Shown: positions 49,350-59,205, counted from the first letter of the stretch. The stretch: 64,000 nt of DNA from Gordoniibacillus chartarius (GCF_042432825.1 NZ_JBHLWN010000071.1:62001-126000), one strand, 5' to 3'. The notes: generated from the letters alone by a model not told the origin. Made by a program: numbers and translations.

Positions 49350-50510
49350 ATGAATATCCATGAGTACCAGGGCAAAGAAGTGCTGAGACAGTACGGGGTT
49401 AGCGTCCCGGAGGGCAAAGTTGCCTTTACTGTAGACGAAGCCGTACAAGCTGCCAAAGATTTGGGCACTTCGGTTGTCGTAGTGAAAGCGCAAATCCACG
49501 CAGGCGGCCGCGGTAAAGCCGGCGGCGTTAAGGTGGCCAAAAATCTCGACGAGGTTCGTACATACGCCGAACAAATTCTCGGCAAAGTGCTGGTCACTCA
49601 CCAGACAGGCCCGGAAGGCAAAGAAGTGAAACGCCTGCTCATCGAGCAAGGCTGCGATATTAAGAAGGAGTATTATGTAGGCGTCGTCGTTGACCGCGCT
49701 ACGGGCTCCGTCGTTATGATGGCTTCCGAAGAAGGCGGCACGGAGATCGAAGAAGTTGCTGCACATACGCCTGAGAAAATTTTCAAAGAAGTGATCGATC
49801 CGGCAGTCGGTCTGCTGCAATTCCAGGCACGCCGTCTGGCGAATGCGATCAACATTCCGAAAGAGCTGGTGGGCAAAGCGGCTCAGTTCATGCTCGCTCT
49901 GTACAAAGCGTTCGTCGAAAAGGACTGCTCGATCGCCGAAATCAACCCGCTTGTCGTAACCGGCGACGGCAATGTTATGGCGCTGGACGCGAAGCTGAAT
50001 TTCGACTCGAACGCTCTGTTCCGTCATCCGGAAATTCTGGAGCTGCGCGACCTGGACGAAGAAGACGAGAAAGAAATTCAAGCGTCGAAATTCGACCTGA
50101 GCTACATCGCGCTCGACGGCAACATCGGCTGCATGGTTAACGGTGCGGGTCTCGCGATGGCGACTATGGACATCATCAACTATTACGGCGGGCAGCCGGC
50201 TAACTTCCTTGACGTAGGCGGCGGCGCAACGACAGAGAAAGTAACGGAAGCGTTCAAGATCATTCTTTCCGACGAGAACGTTAAAGGCATTTTCGTAAAT
50301 ATTTTCGGCGGCATTATGCGTTGTGACGTCATCGCGACCGGTGTCATCGAAGCTGCGAAGCAGCTTGGCCTGGACAAGCCGCTCGTCGTTCGTCTGGAAG
50401 GCACGAACGTTGAGCTCGGCAAGAAGATGCTGAATGAATCGGGCCTGAACATCGTAGCTGCCGACTCCATGGCGGACGGTGCTCAGAAGATTGTTGCGCT
50501 TGTGAAATAA
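49350..50510 (+). CDS. sucC: Succinate-CoA ligase, beta subunit
   Basis: Couples succinyl-CoA to succinate with ATP or GTP synthesis in the TCA cycle. It has 386 residues: the N-terminal ATP-grasp domain (MNIHEYQGKEVLRQYGV, KAQIHAGGRGKAGGVKV) and the C-terminal CoA-ligase domain (GCMVNGAGLAMATMD, FVNIFGGIMRCDVIA). ATG 49350 follows ATAGGAGGAATTTGGTAA. It is coupled with sucD 49 bases downstream. Confidence 0.97.
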   Translation: MNIHEYQGKEVLRQYGVSVPEGKVAFTVDEAVQAAKDLGTSVVVVKAQIHAGGRGKAGGVKVAKNLDEVRTYAEQILGKVLVTHQTGPEGKEVKRLLIEQGCDIKKEYYVGVVVDRATGSVVMMASEEGGTEIEEVAAHTPEKIFKEVIDPAVGLLQFQARRLANAINIPKELVGKAAQFMLALYKAFVEKDCSIAEINPLVVTGDGNVMALDAKLNFDSNALFRHPEILELRDLDEEDEKEIQASKFDLSYIALDGNIGCMVNGAGLAMATMDIINYYGGQPANFLDVGGGATTEKVTEAFKIILSDENVKGIFVNIFGGIMRCDVIATGVIEAAKQLGLDKPLVVRLEGTNVELGKKMLNESGLNIVAADSMADGAQKIVALVK

Positions 50511-50559
50511 GATCATCCGGAAGCAGGACTATCTAACAATCAAGGGGTGTAACGAATCC

Positions 50560-51492
50560 ATGAGTATTTTGATCGATAAGAATACAAAGGTCATTACGCA
50601 AGGCATTACCGGCAAAACCGGTTTGTTCCACACAAAGGGCGGTTTGGACTACGGCACTCAGATGGTTGCAGGCGTAACGCCGGGCAAGGGCGGCCAAAAC
50701 GTTGAGATTACGCTCGAGAACGGCGAAGTGAAGCAGGTGCCGATCTATAACAGCGTGATTGAAGCGAAGGAAGCAACCGGAGCTACGGCTTCCGTCATTT
50801 ACGTTGCTCCTCCGTTCGCGGCAGATTCCATTATGGAAGCCGTAGACGCCGAGCTGGATCTCGTAATTTGTATTACAGAAGGTATTCCGGTTCTGGATAT
50901 GGTGAAAGTGAAGCGCTACATGGAAGGCAAGAAGACCCGTCTGATCGGTCCGAACTGCCCGGGTGTCATTACGCCTGACGAGTGCAAAATCGGCATTATG
51001 CCGGGTTATATCCATACGAAGGGGCATGTCGGCGTCGTTTCGCGTTCCGGTACGCTTACTTACGAGGCTGTTCATCAGCTGACAACCCGCGGCATCGGAC
51101 AATCGTCCGCTGTCGGTATCGGCGGCGACCCGGTTAAAGGCTCCGAGTTCATCGATATCCTGAAGCTGTTTAACGAAGATCCGGATACGTATGCCGTCAT
51201 CATGATCGGCGAAATCGGCGGTACGGCGGAAGAAGAAGCGGCGGAGTGGATCGCTGCGAACATGAAGAAGCCGGTAGTCGGCTTCATCGGCGGTAAGACT
51301 GCGCCTCCAGGAAAGCGCATGGGCCATGCCGGTGCGATTATTTCCGGCGGCAAAGGTACAGCGTCCGAAAAGGTCGCTACTTTGGAGCGCTGCGGAATCC
51401 GCGTTGCGCCAACACCTTCCGAAATGGGCTCTACGCTCGTTGCTGTGCTTGAAGAAAAAGGCCTGCTTGACAAATGCATTACCCGCAAGTAA
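50560..51492 (+). CDS. sucD: Succinate-CoA ligase, alpha subunit
   Basis: Partner of SucC, 310 residues. The N-terminal CoA-binding Rossmann fold begins MSILIDKNTKVITQGITGKTG. The phosphorylated His is H256 in KRMGHAGAIISGGKGTA. ATG 50560 has AAGGGGTGTAACGAATCC before it. A strong terminator closes the operon. Confidence 0.97.
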   Translation: MSILIDKNTKVITQGITGKTGLFHTKGGLDYGTQMVAGVTPGKGGQNVEITLENGEVKQVPIYNSVIEAKEATGATASVIYVAPPFAADSIMEAVDAELDLVICITEGIPVLDMVKVKRYMEGKKTRLIGPNCPGVITPDECKIGIMPGYIHTKGHVGVVSRSGTLTYEAVHQLTTRGIGQSSAVGIGGDPVKGSEFIDILKLFNEDPDTYAVIMIGEIGGTAEEEAAEWIAANMKKPVVGFIGGKTAPPGKRMGHAGAIISGGKGTASEKVATLERCGIRVAPTPSEMGSTLVAVLEEKGLLDKCITRK

Positions 51493-51530
51493 TGTAGTCG
51501 TATAAGAACATATTGGCCGGACGAATAGGT

Positions 51531-51580
51531 AAGCAACCTTTCGCCCCCCGTTATTCGGGGTGTGGAAGGTTGCTTTTTTA
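51531..51580 (+). terminator. Rho-independent terminator after sucD
   Basis: AAGCAACCTTT pairs with AAGGTTGCTT, with an inner CCCCCC/GGGG stem, followed by six T. Confidence 0.88.
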
Positions 51581-51605
51581 TTTGCCGCCGGAGGAGGAAT
51601 ACATA

Positions 51606-52700
51606 GTGGACGCAAGAGACGTACTGTTTGGACTGCATGAGCTCAGCGGGATCGGATGGATGACGATGCTGAAGCTAATTCGGGAGGTAGAGCCGCTGAC
51701 GAGAGTGCTGGATATGAATGAACGCGAATTGATTTCACTCGGCTTAAGACGGGATCAGGCGCAAACGATTGTACAGACACTACATGAAACGTTTGTCGAA
51801 ACCAAACGTAATATGTATAATCAACGCGGTATCGAGATACTAACTATTGTCGACGAACATTATCCGGATCTTTTGAAGCAAACGATGCAGCCTCCGTGGG
51901 TGCTGTATGGAATCGGTCAATGGGCGAAGCTGTCGATGCCATCCATCGCTATCGTTGGAACGCGGACACCAACCGTCTACGGAAAGAAAGTCACTTTGCA
52001 GCTAAGCTCAGCGCTTGCGGCAGCAGGTCTTAGCATCGTCAGCGGGATGGCCCGGGGGATCGACGGCTGCGCCCACGAGGGCGCATTGTCGGCCGGAGGA
52101 AGCACGGTTGCCGTGCTCGGCTGTCCGCTCGACCGCATTTATCCCCCTGAGCATACCGGGCTGTTTCATGAGATCGCTCGGCGCGGTCTCGTCATTTCGG
52201 AATATCCGCTTGGGACGGCGATGAAGAAGGGCATGTTTCCGATGCGCAACCGGATCATTGCAGGAATCGGACTGGGAACCGTCGTCGTCGAGGCGGCGCA
52301 GAAAAGCGGCTCCCTGCTTACAGCCATGCAGGCGATGGACGAAAGCCGCGATGTTTTCGCCGTTCCCGGACCGATCACGTCGCCCAAAAGCGCCGGAGTA
52401 AATCAATTATTGAAGGACGGCACCGCCAAAATCGTATTGTCTTACGAAGATATAATAGAAGAGTATCGGCGCGTTCTTATAAGCGGCGTTTCCGCCCATC
52501 CGCAGCCTGCGAAACCGTCCTTTATGTTAACCGAAGATGAGCGGCAAGTGTATGACTACATGTCGCTGGATCCGGTAACGGTGGATGAGCTGGTAGGCCT
52601 AACCCAATTTACGTTTGGACATTTGCATTCAGTTCTGCTATCCTTAATCACGAAAAAGCTGATTCAACCAGTACATGGATCTGCATATATTACAACTTGA
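51606..52700 (+). CDS. dprA: DNA processing protein DprA (Smf)
   Basis: Binds incoming single-stranded DNA and loads RecA in transformation. It has 364 residues: an N-terminal SAM-like part (DARDVLFGLHELSGIGWMTM), the Rossmann-type core (SMPSIAIVGTRTPTVYG, GLSIVSGMARGIDGCAH, GTVVVEAAQKSGSLLTA), and a C-terminal winged-helix DprA domain (about 305-364). The GTG at 51606 follows GGAGGAGG. The place before topA is as in Bacillus. Together with comM and topA it would support DNA uptake if other com genes are present. Confidence 0.95.
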   Translation: MDARDVLFGLHELSGIGWMTMLKLIREVEPLTRVLDMNERELISLGLRRDQAQTIVQTLHETFVETKRNMYNQRGIEILTIVDEHYPDLLKQTMQPPWVLYGIGQWAKLSMPSIAIVGTRTPTVYGKKVTLQLSSALAAAGLSIVSGMARGIDGCAHEGALSAGGSTVAVLGCPLDRIYPPEHTGLFHEIARRGLVISEYPLGTAMKKGMFPMRNRIIAGIGLGTVVVEAAQKSGSLLTAMQAMDESRDVFAVPGPITSPKSAGVNQLLKDGTAKIVLSYEDIIEEYRRVLISGVSAHPQPAKPSFMLTEDERQVYDYMSLDPVTVDELVGLTQFTFGHLHSVLLSLITKKLIQPVHGSAYITT

Positions 52701-52752
52701 AACTTTTTCTATTTCCTGCACTTTCTACAACTATAGAGGGAGGGGACGGTCT

Positions 52753-54861
52753 ATGGCGGATTGTTTGGTGATCGTAGAATCGCCGGCCAAGGCGAAGACG
52801 ATCGGCAAATATTTAGGCAGCAAATTTATCGTCAAAGCCTCCATGGGACACATTCGAGACCTACCCAAGAGTCAAATGGGCGTCGAGATCGAAAACGGAT
52901 TTGAGCCGAAATACATTACCATTCGGGGCAAAGGTTCCGTATTGAAGGAATTGAAGGATGCCCGCAAGAAAGTTAAAAAAGTATATCTCGCAGCCGACCC
53001 TGACCGTGAAGGGGAAGCGATTGCATGGCACCTGGCGCACTATTTGGAGCTGTCACAGGAAGAAGATTGCCGTGTCGTATTTAACGAGATTACGAAGCAG
53101 GCCGTGAAGGACGCTTTCAAATCGCCTCGTAAAATCAATCAAGATCTCGTCAATGCACAGCAGGCCCGGCGAATTTTAGACCGGTTAGTCGGATACAAGA
53201 TTAGCCCATTATTATGGAAGAAAGTGAAAAAGGGCCTGTCTGCAGGACGCGTTCAATCCGTTGCGGTCAAGCTGATCATGGATCGCGAGAATGAAATCAA
53301 GGCATTCATTCCCGAAGAATATTGGTCGATTACGGCGGGTCTGGCGATTAATGGCGCGAACTTCGAGGCGAAGTTCCACGCGTGGAACGAAATCAAGGAG
53401 CTTCACTCCGAGGCTGAGGTGAAGGAAGTGCTCGCGGCCATAGGTTCGCAGCCGTTCCTCGTCTCGGAAGTGAAGGAGAAGGAGCGCCAGCGTAACCCCG
53501 CTGCACCGTTCATTACTTCGACGCTGCAGCAGGAAGCCGCACGCAAGCTCAATTTCCGGGCGGCCAAGACGATGTCCGTCGCTCAACAGCTGTACGAAGG
53601 CATCGATCTCGGTAAAGAAGGTACGGTCGGTCTCATTACGTATATGCGTACGGACTCGACCCGGATTTCGCCGGTTGCCCAAGAAGAAGCGAAAGCGTAT
53701 ATCGTAGGCAAGTACGGCTCGGATTACGTTCCGGAAACGCCGCGGAATTACACAAAGAAGAACGCGAATGCGCAGGATGCGCACGAAGGCATACGTCCAA
53801 GCTCCGTTGAACGTGATCCGGAGTCGATCAAGGAATATTTAAGCCGCGATCAGTATCGTTTGTATAAGCTGATTTGGGAGCGCTTTGTTGCGAGCCAAAT
53901 GTCTTCCGCCGTGCTGGATACGATGACAGTCGATCTGAAAGCCGGAGAAGTCACATTCCGGGCGGCAGGCTCCAAGCTGAAATTTCCGGGCTTCATGAAA
54001 GTGTATGTAGAAGGCAACGACGACGGAACGACGGAAGAGGACAAGCTGCTGCCGCCGCTTCGCATTGGTGACGAGACGAAAACGAACGTAATCGATCCGA
54101 AGCAGCACTTCACGCAGCCGCCGCCTCGATATACCGAAGCCAGACTGGTTAGGGCGCTGGAAGAGATGGGCATCGGACGCCCGAGCACATATGCTCCGAC
54201 GCTGGAAACGATTCAGAAACGCGGTTATGTAGCGATCGAGGAAAAGAAGTTCGTGCCTACGGAGCTTGGCGAGCTCGTTATCCAGCAGATGGAGCAGTTC
54301 TTCCCGGAAATATTGGACGTCGAGTTTACGGCCCAGATGGAAGGCGAGCTCGACCATGTCGAAGAGGGGAAAGAAGATTGGGTACGCGTGCTCGATCAAT
54401 TTTATTCCTCCTTCGAGAAGCGTCTTGAGGTTGCTGAGGAAGAAATGAAAGAAATCGAAATCCAGGATGAGATTTCGGATATTGCATGTGAAAAGTGCGG
54501 GCAGCATATGGTGTACAAGATGGGCAGGTTCGGCAAGTTTCTGGCCTGCTCCGGGTTCCCGGACTGTCGCAATACGAAACCGATCGTCAAGGATATCGGC
54601 GTTACTTGCACAAAATGCAAGGAAGGGCACATCGTAGAACGGCGCAGCAAGAAGGGGCGCGTTTTCTTCGGCTGCGACCGGTATCCGGAGTGCGATTTCG
54701 TATCGTGGGATAAGCCGGTTGAAGCGCCTTGTCCGGATTGCGGCGCTATGCTGGTCGAGAAGCGGACGAAGTCCGGCGGTACAGTGCAGTGCACGGCCTG
54801 CGACTTTAAAGACGAATTGAAGGAAGAAGCGGCGGACGATTACGCCGCGATTGAAGATTAG
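52753..54861 (+). CDS. topA: DNA topoisomerase I
   Basis: Type IA enzyme relaxing negative supercoils. It has 702 residues: TOPRIM domain (VIVESPAKAKTIGKYLG; AADPDREGEAIAWH), the catalytic Tyr Y297 (GLITYMRTDSTRIS), and three C-terminal C4 zinc modules (CEKCGQHM ... FPDC; CTKCKEGH ... YPEC; CPDCGAML ... CTAC). ATG 52753 follows GGGAGGGGACGGTCT; an upstream in-frame start would run into dprA. It is followed by trmFO after 12 bases. Confidence 0.97.
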   Translation: MADCLVIVESPAKAKTIGKYLGSKFIVKASMGHIRDLPKSQMGVEIENGFEPKYITIRGKGSVLKELKDARKKVKKVYLAADPDREGEAIAWHLAHYLELSQEEDCRVVFNEITKQAVKDAFKSPRKINQDLVNAQQARRILDRLVGYKISPLLWKKVKKGLSAGRVQSVAVKLIMDRENEIKAFIPEEYWSITAGLAINGANFEAKFHAWNEIKELHSEAEVKEVLAAIGSQPFLVSEVKEKERQRNPAAPFITSTLQQEAARKLNFRAAKTMSVAQQLYEGIDLGKEGTVGLITYMRTDSTRISPVAQEEAKAYIVGKYGSDYVPETPRNYTKKNANAQDAHEGIRPSSVERDPESIKEYLSRDQYRLYKLIWERFVASQMSSAVLDTMTVDLKAGEVTFRAAGSKLKFPGFMKVYVEGNDDGTTEEDKLLPPLRIGDETKTNVIDPKQHFTQPPPRYTEARLVRALEEMGIGRPSTYAPTLETIQKRGYVAIEEKKFVPTELGELVIQQMEQFFPEILDVEFTAQMEGELDHVEEGKEDWVRVLDQFYSSFEKRLEVAEEEMKEIEIQDEISDIACEKCGQHMVYKMGRFGKFLACSGFPDCRNTKPIVKDIGVTCTKCKEGHIVERRSKKGRVFFGCDRYPECDFVSWDKPVEAPCPDCGAMLVEKRTKSGGTVQCTACDFKDELKEEAADDYAAIED

Positions 54862-54873
54862 GAGTTGGAACGA

Positions 54874-56196
54874 TTGGCATCTGAGCAGAGAGTAACCGTC
54901 ATCGGAGCAGGTCTGGCCGGCAGCGAAGCCGCCTGGCAGATCGCTTCGCAGGGGGTTCCGGTGACGCTGTATGAGATGCGCCCGGTAGTGAAGACACCGG
55001 CGCATATTACCGACAAATTCGCCGAGCTTGTATGCAGTAATTCACTGCGGGCAAACGGTTTAACGAATGCGGTAGGCGTATTGAAGGAAGAAATGCGCCG
55101 CATGAATTCGCTTATTTTGGCAAGCGCCGACCGTCACGCCGTACCGGCGGGCGGAGCGCTTGCGGTAGACCGCGATAACTTCTCGGGAGCAGTGACGAGT
55201 GCACTGCGCGAGCATCCTCTCATCGAAGTGCGCAACGAAGAGCTGCAGGACATACCGGAAGGCATCGTCATCGTCGCAAGCGGCCCGCTGACTTCCCCGG
55301 CACTGTCGCAGAAGCTGCAGGAGCTGCTCGGCGAGACGTATTTATATTTCTATGATGCAGCGGCGCCGATAGTCGAAAAAGATTCGATCGATATGAACAA
55401 GGTATATCTCGCTTCCCGATACGACAAAGGAGAAGCGGCCTATCTCAACTGTCCGATGACGGAAGAGGAATTTAACGTTTTCTATGATGCGTTAATCACT
55501 GCGGAGGTTGCAGCAGTTAAGGACTTCGAGAAGGAAATTTATTTCGAAGGCTGCATGCCGATCGAAGTGATGGCTAAGCGCGGCAAGCAGACGGTTCTGT
55601 TCGGGCCGATGAAGCCGGTAGGCCTAATTAACCCGCATACCGGAAAGCTCCCATATGCGGTCGTGCAGCTGAGGCAGGACAATGCGGCGGGAACGCTGTA
55701 CAATCTGGTCGGCTTCCAGACGCATCTGAAGTGGGGGGAGCAAAAACGTGTGCTTTCGCTCATTCCCGGTTTGGAAAACGCCGAATTCGTCCGTTACGGT
55801 GTCATGCATCGCAACACGTTCATCAATTCTCCGCGGCTGCTTAAACCAACGTATCAATGGAAAGGCGCCGACCGCATCTTCTTTGCGGGACAAATGACCG
55901 GGGTCGAAGGCTACGTCGAATCGGCGGCCTCCGGACTGATCGCAGGTCTGAATGCAGGGCGGTTGGCCCGCGGCGAGCCACTGCTCGTGCTACCATCCGA
56001 GACAGTGCTTGGAGCGATGGCGCACTACATTACGACGGCGGATTACTCGCATTTCCAGCCGATGAATGCAAACTTCGGATTGCTGCCGCCGCTTCCGGGG
56101 AAGTTTAAAGGCAAGAAGCTCAAGAACGAGCAGCTGGCGGCGCGGGCAATCGATTCGATTGCGCAGTTTGCGCAGCAGGAAGTTCTTAACGCTTGA
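54874..56196 (+). CDS. trmFO: Folate- and FAD-dependent tRNA (uracil-54-C5)-methyltransferase TrmFO
   Basis: Forms ribothymidine at position 54 of tRNA, using methylene-tetrahydrofolate and FADH2. It has 440 residues, with the N-terminal FAD motif VIGAGLAGSEAAW. The conserved EMRPVVKTPAHIT, CSNSLRAN and QLRQDNAAGTLYNLVGFQTHL segments follow, and a C-terminal GVEGYVESAASGLIAGLNAGR region. The best start is TTG 54874, ten bases after GGAG; an in-frame TTG at 54865 overlaps that site. The next gene in Bacillus, codV (xerC), is missing. Confidence 0.95.
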   Translation: MASEQRVTVIGAGLAGSEAAWQIASQGVPVTLYEMRPVVKTPAHITDKFAELVCSNSLRANGLTNAVGVLKEEMRRMNSLILASADRHAVPAGGALAVDRDNFSGAVTSALREHPLIEVRNEELQDIPEGIVIVASGPLTSPALSQKLQELLGETYLYFYDAAAPIVEKDSIDMNKVYLASRYDKGEAAYLNCPMTEEEFNVFYDALITAEVAAVKDFEKEIYFEGCMPIEVMAKRGKQTVLFGPMKPVGLINPHTGKLPYAVVQLRQDNAAGTLYNLVGFQTHLKWGEQKRVLSLIPGLENAEFVRYGVMHRNTFINSPRLLKPTYQWKGADRIFFAGQMTGVEGYVESAASGLIAGLNAGRLARGEPLLVLPSETVLGAMAHYITTADYSHFQPMNANFGLLPPLPGKFKGKKLKNEQLAARAIDSIAQFAQQEVLNA

Positions 56197-56313
56197 AGTG
56201 ATTCCAATGGCTGTGCTACGATGGTGAGGCTGTATCTGTTATCGGTTGTAAGATATTGTCGAAAACTGACCATTGGACAAACAGGCAGTCCACGTTCATA
56301 TTTTTCATGACGG

Positions 56314-56346
56314 CAGCGAATGGACTCAGCGATTCGCTGTTTTCTT
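56314..56346 (+). terminator. Rho-independent terminator between trmFO and hslV
   Basis: CAGCGAAT (56314-56321) pairs with ATTCGCTG (56332-56339), followed by TTTTCTTT. Confidence 0.75.
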
Positions 56347-56390
56347 TCCATTCATAGCTAAAAATTTATTTAACGAGGAGCGATACAGCG

Positions 56391-56933
56391 ATGGACTCCT
56401 TTCACGCGACCACCATATTCGGCATTCGCCATCAAGGTAAAGGCGCAATTGCCGGAGACGGTCAGGTAACTTTCGGCAACAGCATGGTCATGAAAAGTAC
56501 GGCGAAAAAGGTACGCAGACTTTACCGCGGGAAAGTGTTAGCAGGCTTCGCCGGCTCGGTAGCGGATGCGATTACGCTGTTTGAGAAGTTTGAAGCGAAG
56601 CTGGAAGAGCATCACGGCAATTTGCAGCGGGCGGCCGTCGAGCTGGCCAAGGAATGGCGCTCGGACCGCGTCTTGCGCAGGCTCGAGGCGATGATGATCG
56701 TGATGGACGCTACAGGGTTGCTGCTTATTTCTGGAACAGGCGAGATCATCGAGCCCGATGACGGTATTTTGGCAATTGGCTCAGGCGGCAGCTTCGCGCT
56801 CGCGGCAGGGCGGGCGCTGCACCGGCATGCACCGAACATGAGCGCGAAGGAGATCGCGAAGGCTGCGCTCGAAATGGCTGCCGACATCTGCGTCTTTACG
56901 AATCACAACATTATCGTGGAGGAGATCGAATAA
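56391..56933 (+). CDS. hslV: ATP-dependent protease subunit HslV (ClpQ)
   Basis: Threonine-type peptidase that forms a double ring with HslU caps. It has 180 residues. The N-terminus is MDSFHATTIFGIRHQ; in Bacillus ClpQ the residue after Met is Ser and acts as nucleophile, but here it is Asp, so the active residue is more likely T7 or T8 after processing, as in E. coli. The conserved GDGQVTFGN, AGFAGSVADA and DGILAIGSGG are present. ATG 56391 follows GAGGAGCGATACAGCG. It is joined to hslU, one base apart. Confidence 0.94.
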   Translation: MDSFHATTIFGIRHQGKGAIAGDGQVTFGNSMVMKSTAKKVRRLYRGKVLAGFAGSVADAITLFEKFEAKLEEHHGNLQRAAVELAKEWRSDRVLRRLEAMMIVMDATGLLLISGTGEIIEPDDGILAIGSGGSFALAAGRALHRHAPNMSAKEIAKAALEMAADICVFTNHNIIVEEIE

Positions 56934-56934
56934 G

Positions 56935-58344
56935 ATGAAGAACAACTCCTTGACACCGCGAGAAATTGTGCAAGAACTGGACAAGTACATTGTAGGCCAG
57001 AAGAAAGCCAAGAAATCGGTGGCCGTTGCGCTGCGCAACCGTTACCGCCGCAGTCTGCTTGAAGAATCGCTGCGGGAAGAGATCGTACCGAAAAACATTT
57101 TGATGATCGGCCCTACCGGCGTGGGGAAGACGGAAATCGCACGCAGGCTTGCTAAGCTTGTCGGTGCGCCGTTCGTTAAGGTGGAAGCGACGAAGTTTAC
57201 GGAAGTCGGCTATGTTGGCCGCGATGTAGAGTCGATGGTTCGCGATCTTGTTGAAACGTCGATTCGGATGGTGAAAGCGGAACGGATGGAGAAGCTGAAG
57301 GACCGCGCCGAAAAACTCGCAAACGACCGACTGGTCATTTTGTTGGCTCCGAGTCCTAATAAAAGCAAGCCGCAAAAAAATCCGTTCGAAATGCTGTTCG
57401 GCGGCAACGCAGGGGCCAACACAACGGCGGAGCCGGCGGACGACGACCGCGATGCCGGTCTTGCTGCCCGACGTCAGCAAGTGCGCGAGCAGCTGGCACG
57501 CGGCGAGCTGGAAAACGAACAGGTTGAAATTGAAGTCGAAGACCATACCCCCAATATGCTCGATATGCTGGGCGGCGGACAGGCCGGCGAGCAAATGGGC
57601 ATGAACATGCAAGAGATGTTCGGCTCCTTGATGCCGAAGAAGACGAAGAAGCGTAAGCTGCCGGTTAAAGAGGCGCGCAAAGCTTTGACGCAGGAAGAAG
57701 CTCAGAAGCTGCTTGATATGGACGACGTCATTCAGGATGCTGTCGCGAGGGCCGAGCAGTCCGGCATTATTTTCATCGATGAGATCGATAAAATAGCAAG
57801 CGCGGGTCGCGGAGGCGGTCCTGACGTATCCCGGGAGGGTGTACAGCGAGATATTCTTCCGATTGTCGAAGGCTCGACCGTCATGACCAAGTACGGCCCG
57901 GTGAAGACGGATTATGTGCTGTTCATCGCCGCGGGGGCGTTCCATGTCTCCAAGCCGTCGGATTTGATTCCGGAGCTGCAAGGACGGTTCCCGATTCGCG
58001 TGGAGCTGAGTTCACTGACGCTCGAGGACTTCGTATCGATTTTGACCGAGCCGAAGAACGCACTCACGAACCAGTATACGGCGCTGCTGCAAACGGAAGG
58101 CATCAAAGTGACGTTCGCTCCCGAAGCCATACGCGAGTTAGCCCGCATCGCGGCGGACGTCAATCAAAACACCGAAAATATCGGGGCTCGCAGGCTGCAT
58201 ACGATTTTGGAAAAGCTGCTGGAAGACTTGTCGTTCGAAGCGCCTGACATCACTTTAGAGGAAATCGTCATCTCTCCGGAATACGTTCGCGAGAAGCTGG
58301 GAGATATCGCGCAGAACCGCGATTTGAGTCAATATATTTTGTAA
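56935..58344 (+). CDS. hslU: ATP-dependent protease ATPase subunit HslU (ClpY)
   Basis: AAA+ unfoldase of 469 residues working with HslV. Walker A is GPTGVGKT (59-66), Walker B GIIFIDEIDKIA, and the sensor and C-terminal parts include QGRFPIRVEL and the end SQYIL, which docks into HslV pockets. The intermediate I domain (about 130-240) is rich in Gln, Met and charged residues. It starts one base after the hslV stop and is followed by codY after 31 bases. Confidence 0.97.
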   Translation: MKNNSLTPREIVQELDKYIVGQKKAKKSVAVALRNRYRRSLLEESLREEIVPKNILMIGPTGVGKTEIARRLAKLVGAPFVKVEATKFTEVGYVGRDVESMVRDLVETSIRMVKAERMEKLKDRAEKLANDRLVILLAPSPNKSKPQKNPFEMLFGGNAGANTTAEPADDDRDAGLAARRQQVREQLARGELENEQVEIEVEDHTPNMLDMLGGGQAGEQMGMNMQEMFGSLMPKKTKKRKLPVKEARKALTQEEAQKLLDMDDVIQDAVARAEQSGIIFIDEIDKIASAGRGGGPDVSREGVQRDILPIVEGSTVMTKYGPVKTDYVLFIAAGAFHVSKPSDLIPELQGRFPIRVELSSLTLEDFVSILTEPKNALTNQYTALLQTEGIKVTFAPEAIRELARIAADVNQNTENIGARRLHTILEKLLEDLSFEAPDITLEEIVISPEYVREKLGDIAQNRDLSQYIL

Positions 58345-58375
58345 TGCAGATATGCAATAGCAGGAGGCACCCGAC

Positions 58376-59155
58376 ATGACGTTACTAATGAAAACCCGGA
58401 GGCTCACAAGACTCCTTCAGAACGAAGCCGGACATGCCGTGAATTTCATGGATATGGCCGAGGTGCTGCGGGAGACGATTGCCGCTAACACCTATGTCGT
58501 GAGCCGTAAAGGAAAAATCCTCGGCTTTGCGCTTACGAATGACGTTCAGTCGGTGGAGACCGGCCTTATGGTGCAGGAACGCCGTTTCAAGGATGAATAT
58601 AATGAGATTCTCATGAAGGTAGACACGACGGCCAGCGACAACGACAACGACCCGTTGAAAAATTTGACGGCGAAGGTCGGAAACATGTTCGAATTCAAGC
58701 ATTTAATGATCGTGCCGATCGTCGGGGGCGGGACAAGGCTAGGGACTTTAGTCCTATCCCGCAAGCAATCGCCGTTCGTTGACGACGATATGATTATAGC
58801 TGAATATGGTTCCACAGTAGTGGCAATGGAGATTCTTCGGATGCGTTCGGAGGAAATCGAGCTGGAAGCACGGAGCAAAGCGGTCGTTCAAGTGGCGGTC
58901 GGTTCTCTATCGTTCAGTGAGCTTGAAGCTGTCGAACATATTTTTGAAGAGCTCGATGGCAATGAGGGACTGCTTGTAGCTAGCAAGATTGCCGACCGTG
59001 TCGGCATTACACGCTCCGTTATCGTGAACGCACTCCGCAAACTGGAGAGCGCAGGCGTCATCGACACTCGTTCGCTTGGAATGAAAGGCACGTACATCCG
59101 GATTTTGAACGACCAGCTCGTTCAGGGAATCGAGCAGGTGAAGGCGAAGTCATAA
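58376..59155 (+). CDS. codY: GTP-sensing transcriptional repressor CodY
   Basis: Global regulator that senses GTP and branched-chain amino acids. It has 259 residues: an N-terminal GAF domain (MTLLMKTRRLTRLLQ ... NTYVVSRKGKILG) and a C-terminal winged helix (ASKIADRVGITRSVIVNALR, about 203-222), which is nearly identical to Bacillus CodY. The N-terminal half is more diverged than the DNA-binding half. ATG 58376 follows AGGAGGCACCCGAC. A terminator follows, separating it from the flagellar operon. Confidence 0.97.
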   Translation: MTLLMKTRRLTRLLQNEAGHAVNFMDMAEVLRETIAANTYVVSRKGKILGFALTNDVQSVETGLMVQERRFKDEYNEILMKVDTTASDNDNDPLKNLTAKVGNMFEFKHLMIVPIVGGGTRLGTLVLSRKQSPFVDDDMIIAEYGSTVVAMEILRMRSEEIELEARSKAVVQVAVGSLSFSELEAVEHIFEELDGNEGLLVASKIADRVGITRSVIVNALRKLESAGVIDTRSLGMKGTYIRILNDQLVQGIEQVKAKS

Positions 59156-59205
59156 TTTTCCTATGTAATAAGCACTAATTTCATAAAGTTCGTTGTATAT
59201 TACTG

